Below, in pieces: positions 25,545-33,791 of a DNA stretch of 64,000 nucleotides. Each line of letters opens with the position of its first letter. Positions within the stretch are counted from its first letter, which is position 1. Made by a program: the position numbers and the translations under genes. The notes under the pieces were generated by a model. The model did no database searches, was not told the origin of the DNA, and saw nothing but the letters and a program-made list of their open reading frames with translations. The stretch lies in NCBI GenBank assembly GCA_017560255.1, contig JAFYOI010000008.1, positions 143,294 to 207,293 on the forward strand, in the 5' to 3' direction. Origin of the DNA: Clostridia bacterium. GTDB taxonomy: Bacteria > Bacillota > Clostridia > Oscillospirales > Acutalibacteraceae.

Positions 25545-25640
25545 GTGAAAAAGAATTTTGTAAGGATAGTTGCGCTTGTGCTTGCGGGACTTATGGCTCT
25601 TGGCACTTTTGCGGGAATTTTATCCGTACTCTTTCAATAA
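25545..25640 (+). CDS. 31-residue single-pass membrane peptide
   Basis: Reads MKKNFVRIVALVLAGLMALG followed by TFAGILSVLFQ: a basic N-terminus and one hydrophobic helix. GTG 25545 follows AAAGGAAG; an in-frame ATG at 25524 would add 7 residues. Size and pattern resemble the Prli42 stressosome-anchoring peptide of Bacilli, but that similarity is general and not proof. It lies 27 bases after phosphoglucomutase and 24 before the VanY-like gene, so probably belongs to that transcript. Confidence 0.6.
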   Translation: MKKNFVRIVALVLAGLMALGTFAGILSVLFQ

Positions 25641-25664
25641 ATCGAAAGGAAACGCAAACAAATT

Positions 25665-26480
25665 ATGAAAAAGTTTATCTTCATTTGTGTAAGCGTTTTG
25701 CTCACACTTATTACTGCAATCGGTTGTTCTGACAATAATATTCAGACGACGACAACTGCACCCACAACAACGCAGACAACAACTGCGCCAACAACCACGG
25801 TTACAACCACTACTACAACTACCACAGCCACAACAACTACTACAACCACCGCACAGGGTGAAATACCGTACCCGTACATACCCGTTATCAATACCGAAAA
25901 TATTGAATGGTATCTGATTTTGGCAAACGGAGAGAACAAACTTCCTGATGATTACGTGATTACAACCGTGCCGATTAAGTACGGATTGGGAACGTATCCG
26001 TTCGCTCTTGACGAGAGAGTTGCAGGCATCTGGGAGCAGATGTGCGCGGATGCACACGCAGACGGTGTCACCAACTGGATGTGGGTTATTTCGGCGTATC
26101 GCTCCGTTGAGTTGCAGGATGAGAGTTTTTCAAACTCTGTAAAGAATTTCTTGTATCAGGGTTACAGTATGGACGATGCAATGGCTTTGACCGCAAAATC
26201 ATATATGTATCCCGGTTGCAGCGACCACAATCTTGGCCTTGCGGTCGATATCGGTACAACTAATACGTCATTTGAGGATTCGGATGCGTTTGCATGGCTT
26301 TCCGAACACGCTGAGGACTACGGATTCGTGCTTCGTTATCCGAAAGATAAAGTTGACATAACAAAGGTTAAGTATGAACCGTGGCACTGGCGCTACGTCG
26401 GTGTTGAAGCAGCAAAAGAGATGAACGAACTCGGAATGTGCCTCGAGGAGTATCACGTTTACAAAGGATTTGAACAGTAA
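25665..26480 (+). CDS. VanY-like D-alanyl-D-alanine carboxypeptidase lipoprotein
   Basis: Extracytoplasmic peptidoglycan peptidase of the M15B family, 271 residues. The signal peptide ends in lipobox TAIGC. Residues 28-62 are an almost pure Thr tether. The catalytic domain has SAYRSVELQ, the Zn motif SDHNLGLAVD (SxHxxGxAxD) and the second motif EPWHWRYVG. It should trim terminal D-Ala from stem peptides. First of an envelope-oriented gene group running to 30.7 kb. Confidence 0.92.
   Translation: MKKFIFICVSVLLTLITAIGCSDNNIQTTTTAPTTTQTTTAPTTTVTTTTTTTTATTTTTTTAQGEIPYPYIPVINTENIEWYLILANGENKLPDDYVITTVPIKYGLGTYPFALDERVAGIWEQMCADAHADGVTNWMWVISAYRSVELQDESFSNSVKNFLYQGYSMDDAMALTAKSYMYPGCSDHNLGLAVDIGTTNTSFEDSDAFAWLSEHAEDYGFVLRYPKDKVDITKVKYEPWHWRYVGVEAAKEMNELGMCLEEYHVYKGFEQ
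25745..25856 (+). repeat. ACN microsatellite-like tract encoding poly-Thr
   Basis: About 110 bases of ACA/ACT/ACC codons forming the Thr tether of the VanY-like lipoprotein. Codons are mixed, so it is low-complexity coding sequence rather than a perfect slippage repeat. Confidence 0.7.
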
Positions 26481-26503
26481 TTTTTCTGAAAGAGGTGAGC
26501 GGA

Positions 26504-27325
26504 ATGGATAAAATCCGATGCGATTTGTCAATTGCGGATATTAAAGTACGGATTTTTTCTGACCGCGCTTTACCGATACAGGATAATCTTAAAAATTTTT
26601 GTGCTGATTTTGAAAGCGCAGACGTTGTCTACATTACCCTCGCAGTTAACAATCCCGATGATTATATTCCCGCCGATGCAAAGCGTGTTTATGACGGCGC
26701 GGGAATGACGGTTTTTGAATCTGACGGGCGAATCTATCACCGCTATTTTTACGGTGGTGAACTCAGCGTGCTTGATGTTGAGAGTAGAACGATTTATCTT
26801 AATGCAACACGACCGATAAATATTCAGCGCAGTTTGTCGCTTGAAACCGAGATACTTGATTTCGATGGGATTTTTATGCACGCATCGCTGATAAAAGTCG
26901 GTGATAAAGGCGTGATTTTCAGCGCCCCATCAGGAGTCGGTAAGTCCACTCAGGCGGCGCTTTGGGAGAAGCATCGCGGTGCGCGCGTGCTGAACGGGGA
27001 CAGAGCGGCTGTGCGTTTTGTCAACGGGAAATGGTTTGCTTACGGTTCGCCGTGGGCGGGCTCGTCGGGAATTTACGTCAACGACAGCGTTGATTTGTCG
27101 GCGATTGTTTTTCTCGGTCAATCAAAAGAGAATGAAATAAAAAAACTTGGTGGGGCAGCCGCATTTGGCGCGATGATGAAAGGCGGCATTTTCCCTTATT
27201 GGAGCAAGGCGAAGATGAGTCGGGTGTGCGCAGTGACGGAGCAATTGCTTTCACAGATACCGGTTTATGAATTAAAGTGCCGTCCTGATGAGTCGGCGGT
27301 TGAAACTCTGGAGAGGTTTATATAG
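26504..27325 (+). CDS. HPr kinase-like P-loop protein (RiPP-cluster type)
   Basis: A 273-residue cytoplasmic protein with an N-terminal alpha/beta domain and a HprK-like kinase domain from about residue 130. Visible are Walker A APSGVGKSTQAALW, then LNGDRAAVR, the YGSPWAGSSGI segment and IVFLGQSKENEI, a pattern I know from HPr kinase/PEP carboxykinase-like proteins encoded beside radical SAM enzymes (ScmC-like, and the lasso-peptide tail kinases). The HPr-binding features of true HprK are not evident. ATG 26504 follows AGAGGTG. The radical SAM gene starts 11 bases after its stop. Confidence 0.75.
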   Translation: MDKIRCDLSIADIKVRIFSDRALPIQDNLKNFCADFESADVVYITLAVNNPDDYIPADAKRVYDGAGMTVFESDGRIYHRYFYGGELSVLDVESRTIYLNATRPINIQRSLSLETEILDFDGIFMHASLIKVGDKGVIFSAPSGVGKSTQAALWEKHRGARVLNGDRAAVRFVNGKWFAYGSPWAGSSGIYVNDSVDLSAIVFLGQSKENEIKKLGGAAAFGAMMKGGIFPYWSKAKMSRVCAVTEQLLSQIPVYELKCRPDESAVETLERFI

Positions 27326-27336
27326 GGGGTGCGGAA

Positions 27337-28473
27337 ATGGATACAGTGGGCAGAAAGGCTCATATTTCAAAAAAACTTATAAATATGGCGGCTATGTCCA
27401 AAACGCCCATTTCGGCAGGCTTTGAACTGACCGCCCGTTGCACGTTGCGTTGCAAAATGTGCTATATTGTGTCTGGAAATTTCAAACCGTGCGCTGATGA
27501 GGAGTTGACTGCTCAGCAGTGGATTGACCTTGCACGTCAGGCGGCGGAGCAAGGCTTGCTTTACCTTCAACTGACGGGCGGAGAGGCTATGATGCGCTCC
27601 GATTTTAAGGAGATTTATCAGGCGCTTCACAAGATGGGACTTAAAATTTCAGTCAGCACCAACGCCACTCTTTTCAACGATGAATACATTGAATTTTTCA
27701 AAAATTATCCACCGGTCAGGTTTAGTATAAGTCTTTATGGCTCGGATAATGAAACCTATGAGGAACTTTGCGGGTTAAAGAATGGTTACGATATTGTAAC
27801 GTGCAATATTGACAAACTTATTGCGGCAGGACTTAACGTCAAAATCAATCTTACTTTGACTAAATATAACGTCAAGGATGCCAAGGGAATTTGTGAGTTT
27901 GCAAAGTCAAGGGGACTGATGGTTACCCAGATGAGTTATACTTTTCCGCCTGAACAAACCTCCGATTACGGAGTTGACGATACGCGGCTTTGCGCGGAAG
28001 ATGCGGCAAAAGTTTATCTGCAGTGTGAATCTATTATGTTCCCGAATGAGCGCTTTGCGGAAAAAATCTCCGCTTTATCAAAACGGTCCCTTGCTGACGA
28101 GGATGCGGGCGGACTTGAATTCAGGCGCAACGGAAACAAACTGAAATGTCAGGCGGCGCGCAGCAGTTACTGGATTAACTGGCGCGGGGAAATGCTTCCC
28201 TGTGTTGAAATGCCGTTTATCAAAGCGTATCCGTTGCAGGTCGGTTTTAAACAGGCGTGGGATGAAATTGTTCAGAAAACAGATGAAATCGTCCGTTTTC
28301 CCGATGAATGTACAACGTGTAATATGCGCGATGTTTGCTTTGCTTGCCCAGCGTATTTTTATGCCGAAACAGGCAGACCTGACGTCCTCGCGCCGAATAT
28401 ATGTAAATACATTGAAAACTATATAAAATATGCAAGAGAAATTGAGAAAGGTAAGAGCATCGATGAAATTTAA
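27337..28473 (+). CDS. Radical SAM/SPASM domain enzyme
   Basis: A 378-residue radical SAM enzyme with the CxxxCxxC cluster at Cys35, Cys39 and Cys42 (ARCTLRCKMCY), LQLTGGEAMMRSDF for SAM binding and a C-terminal SPASM domain with cysteines in KLKCQAARS, MLPCVEMP, CTTCNMRDVCFACPA and NICKY, enough for auxiliary clusters. Such proteins usually modify ribosomal peptides or act as sactisynthase/PqqE-like enzymes. No PqqD domain or precursor peptide is recognisable nearby. ATG 27337 follows GGGGGTGCGG. The downstream lipoprotein overlaps by 11 bases. Confidence 0.88.
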   Translation: MDTVGRKAHISKKLINMAAMSKTPISAGFELTARCTLRCKMCYIVSGNFKPCADEELTAQQWIDLARQAAEQGLLYLQLTGGEAMMRSDFKEIYQALHKMGLKISVSTNATLFNDEYIEFFKNYPPVRFSISLYGSDNETYEELCGLKNGYDIVTCNIDKLIAAGLNVKINLTLTKYNVKDAKGICEFAKSRGLMVTQMSYTFPPEQTSDYGVDDTRLCAEDAAKVYLQCESIMFPNERFAEKISALSKRSLADEDAGGLEFRRNGNKLKCQAARSSYWINWRGEMLPCVEMPFIKAYPLQVGFKQAWDEIVQKTDEIVRFPDECTTCNMRDVCFACPAYFYAETGRPDVLAPNICKYIENYIKYAREIEKGKSIDEI

Positions 28474-29326
28474 AGGTGTTATTTGCGCGGTTCTTGTTTT
28501 GGCTATATTGGTTGTTGCGGGATGCAGCGTGAACGACGTTGACCCGACTTCATCAACAACTACAAACGGTACGACAGTGCCCAATACTCAGATTACTACA
28601 ACCGTTACAACTACAACCTCTGGCAGCGAGGAGGGGACAAGCGATAGCGGTCAGACCACGACCACAACTTCTCCCTCGGATACTTCGACAACAACGGTTG
28701 ACGGCGTTATTCCGCCCACGATAAGTAATCAAGCCCCTATTACAATTCAGGAGATTTCCGTCAACGGATTGCCTGTAATCGTAGGTGACAGAACCAACAG
28801 ACTGAGAATAAATGCGGCAGGATTGCTTGACGGCAACTCCAAAAACCCATTGTTCATCCTTGTCACCAACGTTGGTGAGGACGACATTTATTCCGCTACG
28901 ATAAATGCGAACGCGGGAGGTAAAGAGGTTTGCTTCAATATTTCGTATTTGCCGAGGGGTGCAAGTATCTGGGCAGAAAGCGTGGACAATTACATTTACA
29001 GCGCCTCGGATAAATTTATTGTCAGGACTGATGCGATAATTGTAAGCGCATCGTTGGCGGGTGTACCCGTTGATACGGGCTATAGCGGCATTCTCAAGTT
29101 GTATGCAGGTGATAAAAACGGCAGCAGAGGATTGTTTATTGAAAACGTTTCGGGCAAGAAGATAAGCAAGGTGGTCATCAAGTATCGCCCACATATCAGT
29201 GAGGCAGGACTGTTCGCAACACCCTACGTTCTTGAACTTACGGACGTTGAAAGCGGCTCAAAGTATTTTAAACCAAATGCGTATTTGTATGGTGTTGATA
29301 TCGCGGATGTACAGGTAACTTACTAA
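28463..29326 (+). CDS. Thr/Ser-rich lipoprotein of unknown function
   Basis: A 287-residue lipoprotein with lipobox VVAGC, a Thr/Ser-rich tether to about residue 85 and then a beta-rich domain without a recognised family (TIQEISVNGLPVIVGDRTNRL... EVCFNISYLPRGASIWAESVDN... YVLELTDVES). ATG 28463 overlaps the radical SAM gene by 11 bases and uses a site inside it, so the two are translated together. Tight coupling suggests a link to that enzyme, possibly as partner or target (inference). Confidence 0.75.
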   Translation: MKFKGVICAVLVLAILVVAGCSVNDVDPTSSTTTNGTTVPNTQITTTVTTTTSGSEEGTSDSGQTTTTTSPSDTSTTTVDGVIPPTISNQAPITIQEISVNGLPVIVGDRTNRLRINAAGLLDGNSKNPLFILVTNVGEDDIYSATINANAGGKEVCFNISYLPRGASIWAESVDNYIYSASDKFIVRTDAIIVSASLAGVPVDTGYSGILKLYAGDKNGSRGLFIENVSGKKISKVVIKYRPHISEAGLFATPYVLELTDVESGSKYFKPNAYLYGVDIADVQVTY

Positions 29327-29351
29327 AACATTTATATGGGAGGCAGTTTTC

Positions 29352-29756
29352 ATGAAAAAGGTTTCATTGATACTTGCTATTGTTCTGTGTTTAAGTATGC
29401 TCGCAGGGTGCTCGGATACAGGGGAGTATAATTTTAAAACCATCACCGCCGCCGAAGCGAAAGAATTGATTGATACGGGTGATTATATCGTCCTTGATGT
29501 AAGAACGCAGGAGGAATATGATGAGAAGCATATTCCCGGCAGCGTACATATTCCGATTGATAAAAATGACGTTGAGCCTTTTAAGCAGGAGGTTGTCAAG
29601 CAACTTACCAATAAGAGAGCGAAGATAATAGTTTATTGTATGTCGGGATTCAGAAGTGATATTGCCGTTAAGGCGATGTCAAGCCTCGGCTATAAGAAAC
29701 TTTATAATATGATCGACGGAATTGAAGGCTGGACTTACGACGTTGAGGTGGGGTAA
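29352..29756 (+). CDS. Rhodanese-domain lipoprotein
   Basis: A 134-residue lipid-anchored single rhodanese domain. Lipobox LAGC follows the signal peptide. The domain has YIVLDVRTQEEYDEKHIPGSVHIP and the active-site Cys in VYCMSGFRS, so sulfur transfer or thiol chemistry outside the membrane is likely. ATG 29352 follows GGGAGGC. The next gene starts right after its stop codon. Confidence 0.9.
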   Translation: MKKVSLILAIVLCLSMLAGCSDTGEYNFKTITAAEAKELIDTGDYIVLDVRTQEEYDEKHIPGSVHIPIDKNDVEPFKQEVVKQLTNKRAKIIVYCMSGFRSDIAVKAMSSLGYKKLYNMIDGIEGWTYDVEVG

Positions 29757-30707
29757 ATGATTAAATGTCCTCTTTGCCATTGGAATAATGCAGAGAGTAC
29801 ACAGCATTGTCAGTCGTGCGGATGCAATCTGGAGAACGTAACAAAACTGAATTTTGATAAGGATAATCCCAACTGTTACAGTTACACTCCACCAAGGAGA
29901 ATTCTTGAAAAAGGCGTTGGAACTCTCGGTAGCGGCGTTGACCTCGTTTTTAGATTCGGAATGAGCAAACTGGCTACCCCGCTTATCATTTGCAAGTTGT
30001 TTCTTCTGGCCGTTATTCAGTATGTGACAATGATGTTGTATCTTGAAAATAACAGTTTGTTTTACGTGTTGATTCCGATTTCCCTCGTCTTGATGATAGA
30101 CATTATGGGGTGGATGATTTTTACACGCGGATGCAGGAAGAAAAAACGAAAATTAGTAAGCCTGGGACTCAGATCGCTATATGCTTTCCACGCGGTAAGT
30201 ACGGCGTACTGCGTGATTGTATTGTTGTTGATGTTTTTTTTATCAACAACAATTGCACTTTCCGGGAATATAGAAAATTCAATTATTAACGTTATGGATG
30301 GCACGTCGTCCATAGTTACGGTTTCTATCCTTGCCGTTGTTTCCATATTGATTTTGATGGCTATTATGTTCCTTGTTATTTGTGCAAAGTTTTTCAGGGA
30401 AATGCTTGATGTGTACGGCAGAAACGTTCTCAGATACTATCATCTGACATGGATAATTCCCGTTGTATTTTTTTTGGCAGGTATAGTATTCTCATTGTGT
30501 ACCGTGATGTTGATTTTTTATAAGGGCAATGCTCTGGAGTTTATTTCTCAATATGATCTTTTGCAAAAATATCTTTACGCAGTAATCGGTAATCATAATC
30601 TGTTTATCAGTGTTCTGACAACTGTGATTGCTTTGATATCTCTGCTCAGCGGGTTTATGGTGGCAAGATACATCAGAACCTACAAAAAAATGTTTATTTC
30701 CAAATAA
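29757..30707 (+). CDS. Zinc-ribbon membrane protein
   Basis: A 316-residue protein with an N-terminal zinc ribbon (CPLC and CQSCGC at residues 4-25) and about six transmembrane segments from residue 75. No family was recognised. Its ATG is the base after the rhodanese stop, with GAGGTGGGG as ribosome binding site, so the two are cotranslated. End of the envelope cluster, followed by a terminator. Confidence 0.75.
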   Translation: MIKCPLCHWNNAESTQHCQSCGCNLENVTKLNFDKDNPNCYSYTPPRRILEKGVGTLGSGVDLVFRFGMSKLATPLIICKLFLLAVIQYVTMMLYLENNSLFYVLIPISLVLMIDIMGWMIFTRGCRKKKRKLVSLGLRSLYAFHAVSTAYCVIVLLLMFFLSTTIALSGNIENSIINVMDGTSSIVTVSILAVVSILILMAIMFLVICAKFFREMLDVYGRNVLRYYHLTWIIPVVFFLAGIVFSLCTVMLIFYKGNALEFISQYDLLQKYLYAVIGNHNLFISVLTTVIALISLLSGFMVARYIRTYKKMFISK

Positions 30708-30722
30708 AAATTAAGAAAATGT

Positions 30723-30772
30723 AAAAAAGGGTTAAAACAGGAGGAAACTTCTTGACTTTAACCCTTTTTTGT
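30723..30772 (+). terminator. Terminator of the envelope cluster
   Basis: AAAAAAGGGTTAAA pairs perfectly with TTTAACCCTTTTTT (14 bp) around a 20-base loop. Confidence 0.88.
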
Positions 30773-30838
30773 GTTAAAGTGTGGAATGTTGTGTATTTTT
30801 ATACAAATTCATGCATTTATGCAGAAAGAAGATGAAGT

Positions 30839-32389
30839 ATGGTAGAAATGATTGAAAAAGTTAACGGTGCCGTTAACGGATTTGTGTGGGGTTGGCCTGC
30901 ACTTATTTTGCTCGGTTTTGTAGGCGTTCTTATGACTGTGCTTACAAAATTCTTCCAGGTTGGTCACATCGGCCACTGGTTCAAAAACACAATCGGTGCT
31001 ATCTTTGGTGACAGAAAAGTTACCAAGCACACAAAGGACAAGACAATTTCCCAGTTCCAGTCCCTCTGTACTGCTCTTGCGGCAACAGTTGGTACAGGTA
31101 ACATCGTTGGTGTTGCAAGTGCTATCGCTGTTGGTGGCCCCGGTGCAGTTTTCTGGATGTGGGTTATCGCATTCTTCGGAATGATGACAAACTATTCTGA
31201 AAACGTTCTCGGTATCCTTTTCCGTCGCAAGAACGAAAAAGGCGAATGGAGCGGCGGCGCAATGTATTATTTGCGTGACGGTCTTGGCGGTAAGAAGGGT
31301 TGCAAATGGATTGGTGCGGTTCTTGCAGTTCTTTTCTCAATCTTCTGCTTGCTCGCATCATTCGGTATCGGTAACATGAGCCAGGTAAACAGTATGGTTG
31401 GCAACATCACAAACGCTTTCACAATTCCTGAACTTGTGACTCCCGACGGAAGCGTTATCACACCCCAGCTTATCGTTGGTATCATCCTCCTCATCGCAGT
31501 AGGTCTTGTTGTAGTTGGTGGTCTTAAGAGAGTTGCTTCCTTCACAGAGAAGATCGTTCCCGTTATGATCGTTATTTATCTTGTTGGTGCATTTGTTATC
31601 ATCGGCAAGAACGTATCCCAGGTTCCCGCAGTATTCGGTTCTATTTTCAAGTATGCGTTCACTTCACAGTCACTCGCAGGTGGTGCTGTTGGTTTCACAG
31701 TAATGACCGCAATGAAGATGGGCTTTAAGAGAGGCGTATTCTCCAACGAGGCCGGTCTTGGTTCTTCTGTAATGGTTCACTCCAGTTCCAACGTTAAGGA
31801 GCCTGTTCGTCAGGGTATGTGGGGTATCTTTGAGGTATTCGCTGACACAATTATCGTTTGTACTCTCACCGCTCTCACAATTCTCTCCTCCGGTCTCTTT
31901 GACCTTGAAACAGGTATGAAGGCTGAGGCTTACGCTAACGTTGCTGACAGCGCTCTTATGGGTGAAGCGTTCCGTACAGTATTCGGTGATATCGGCCCGA
32001 TGTTTGTTGCAATCGCAATCTTCTTCTTTGCTTACTCAACCGTACTCGGCTGGAGCCACTACGGTACAAAGGCTTGGGAGTATCTCTTCGGTGTAAAATC
32101 CGTTCCGATTTATCGTTTCATCTTCGTTGTAATGGTTCTCGCAGGTGCAATCCTCAACGCTCAGCTCGCGTGGGATCTCTCCGACACATTCAACGGTCTT
32201 ATGATGATTCCCAACCTTATCGGTGTTCTTGTACTTTCTCCGATTGTTATGAAGTGTACAAAGAACTATGTTGACCGTAAGTTCAGAAAGAAGGACGTTG
32301 AACCGATGCTTTCCGTAATTCCGGAAATTCAGGCTGTTCAGTTGGCAGACCTCAAAGCTGAGGAAAGCGAAGACGTTGTTTCTGAATAA
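30839..32389 (+). CDS. Sodium:alanine/glycine symporter (AGCS family)
   Basis: Sodium-coupled uptake of alanine or glycine. The 516-residue membrane protein has about 11 hydrophobic segments and the AGCS signatures ALAATVGTGNIVGVASAIAVGGPGAVFWMW, MKMGFKRGVFSNEAGLGSS and YFGVKSVPIYR-type C-terminus. ATG 30839 has only a weak site (AGAAGATGAAG); an in-frame ATG at 30848 is an alternative. Codon use is strongly biased to the preferred set, suggesting high expression. Confidence 0.94.
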   Translation: MVEMIEKVNGAVNGFVWGWPALILLGFVGVLMTVLTKFFQVGHIGHWFKNTIGAIFGDRKVTKHTKDKTISQFQSLCTALAATVGTGNIVGVASAIAVGGPGAVFWMWVIAFFGMMTNYSENVLGILFRRKNEKGEWSGGAMYYLRDGLGGKKGCKWIGAVLAVLFSIFCLLASFGIGNMSQVNSMVGNITNAFTIPELVTPDGSVITPQLIVGIILLIAVGLVVVGGLKRVASFTEKIVPVMIVIYLVGAFVIIGKNVSQVPAVFGSIFKYAFTSQSLAGGAVGFTVMTAMKMGFKRGVFSNEAGLGSSVMVHSSSNVKEPVRQGMWGIFEVFADTIIVCTLTALTILSSGLFDLETGMKAEAYANVADSALMGEAFRTVFGDIGPMFVAIAIFFFAYSTVLGWSHYGTKAWEYLFGVKSVPIYRFIFVVMVLAGAILNAQLAWDLSDTFNGLMMIPNLIGVLVLSPIVMKCTKNYVDRKFRKKDVEPMLSVIPEIQAVQLADLKAEESEDVVSE

Positions 32390-32408
32390 CATATAATAGG
32401 TAAGTAAA

Positions 32409-32443
32409 AACCCCGTAGCCAATTGCTACGGGGTTAATTTTTT
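32409..32443. terminator. Bidirectional terminator between AGCS and rodA
   Basis: AACCCCGTAGC with GCTACGGGGTT around CAATT, T-rich on both sides, between convergent genes. Confidence 0.92.
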
Positions 32444-33593
32444 AGAACATAAGTGAAGTTCGTCTTTGTTTTGCGTATCTGTATGCGCTCATTACAATTC
32501 CGATTCCAAGGTAGAGGCAGAGCGTTGATGAACCGCCCGCACTGAAAAACGGAAGCGTGATGCCGATAACGGGGAGCAGTCGCAGACACATACCAATGTT
32601 AATCATTGACTGACCGGCAATCATTGCCGCAACACCGCAACACATATAGTATCCAACGTTTTTCTGTGCTTTGCCCGCAACGGAAAGAATTTTCATACAA
32701 ATTGCAACTATCAGGATAACAACCGCAATCGTACCAAAAAGTCCGAGTTCTTCGCCCGCTACGCTGAGAATCATATCGTTATGGGCAACGGGTACGTAAC
32801 CGCTCTGGGTATATTCACCTTTGAACAAACCCTTGCCGAGCAGTTTGCCCGATCCCATGGCCTGAATTGCCCTTGTCTGCTGATACGCTTCGGTCATTGC
32901 GTATTCTTCGGGGTTGAAGATTGCGAGTATTCTGCGGCGCTGATAACCCGAAATGATGTTTGTAAACCAGGCAACTGAGAAACCACACACAGCCGCCGCC
33001 GCACCAATCGCGTAGTAGTACCATTTAAGACCTGCGAAGAAGGTCATAGATATAAATATAAGTATAAAGACGAGGGCTGAGCCGTCGTCACCGCACCACG
33101 AAACAAGGAAGAACGCTATAAAAGCGTGCGCAACCAGACCGATCAGATGGGGGATTCGGTTGATATGGGTTCTGACCTTGTTAATGTGTACGGAGAAAGT
33201 GACAATAAAGCCGATTTTCAAAAGTTCCGAGGATTGAAATACGGTTGAGCCGATCATAATCCAGGAAACAGCATCCTCACGCCCTTCGGGCGCAACGCCG
33301 AAAAATCTTGTATATACCATCAACCCGACACCGACAATTGCAATAATCGGCCAGAGTTTCGCAATCGTTTCCGGATTGAATAACGAAACTATGGTAGCCA
33401 GCAGTATGCCGATAATAGTTGAAACTATCATTGTTTTTGCCGCTGATGATAAGAAAACGCCCTCCGGATTGTTGTGCAGAGTGGCGCTCGTGACAAGTAA
33501 AATTCCATAGACTGAGGCGATAAGACAAATTATAATCAGACCAAAGTCGGTTCCTCGGAGAAATTTTCTGAAAGAGGCTTTGAACTGTTTCAA
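32442..33593 (-). CDS. rodA: SEDS peptidoglycan polymerase RodA/FtsW family
   Basis: Membrane glycosyltransferase for cell elongation. The 383 residues have about 10 transmembrane segments with SEDS motifs: SWIMIGSTVFQSSELLKIGF, the YQRRRILAIFNPEEYA segment, GLFKGEYTQSGYVPVAHNDMILSVAGEELGLFG and GITLPFFSAGGSSTL. Overall it is closer to RodA than to FtsW/SpoVE. The start is TTG 33593 after GGGAG; no ATG is near. Monocistronic, no PBP2 partner in the window. Confidence 0.9.
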   Translation of the reverse strand: MKQFKASFRKFLRGTDFGLIIICLIASVYGILLVTSATLHNNPEGVFLSSAAKTMIVSTIIGILLATIVSLFNPETIAKLWPIIAIVGVGLMVYTRFFGVAPEGREDAVSWIMIGSTVFQSSELLKIGFIVTFSVHINKVRTHINRIPHLIGLVAHAFIAFFLVSWCGDDGSALVFILIFISMTFFAGLKWYYYAIGAAAAVCGFSVAWFTNIISGYQRRRILAIFNPEEYAMTEAYQQTRAIQAMGSGKLLGKGLFKGEYTQSGYVPVAHNDMILSVAGEELGLFGTIAVVILIVAICMKILSVAGKAQKNVGYYMCCGVAAMIAGQSMINIGMCLRLLPVIGITLPFFSAGGSSTLCLYLGIGIVMSAYRYAKQRRTSLMF

Positions 33594-33719
33594 AAAATCA
33601 TCTCCCGTATTTAAATGTAACTCCTATTATATTGCCTGTTAATTAAAAATTCAATACAATATTGCGTAAATGTATAAAAAAAGTTGTATAATAAAATAAG
33701 GAAATTTTTTAGAATAATA

Positions 33720-33771
33720 TTGACAATCAATAAAAAATGTGTTAATATAACAATAACGATAATCATTATTA
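33720..33771 (+). promoter_or_regulatory. Promoter with Fur/PerR-type box
   Basis: TTGACA, 17-base spacer, TAATAT, followed by CGATAATCATTATTA (33757-33771). This matches the Fur core TGATAATNATTATCA at 13 of 15 positions and covers the transcription start, so binding would block expression of the flavoredoxin-rubredoxin gene. Confidence 0.7.
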
Positions 33772-33791
33772 TTAAAAAGGAGAGTCAAATT

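Noticed and set aside
25745..25856. Possible CRISPR-like or slippage repeat
   Set aside because: It is mixed Thr codons inside a lipoprotein tether, with no spacer structure.
28553..29194. 213-codon minus-strand frame opposite the Thr-rich lipoprotein
   Set aside because: Antisense shadow. The plus-strand frame has a lipobox, a ribosome binding site and coupling to the radical SAM gene.
30708..30838. Glycine riboswitch before the AGCS symporter
   Set aside because: No tandem aptamer features are visible, and most of the gap is the preceding terminator.
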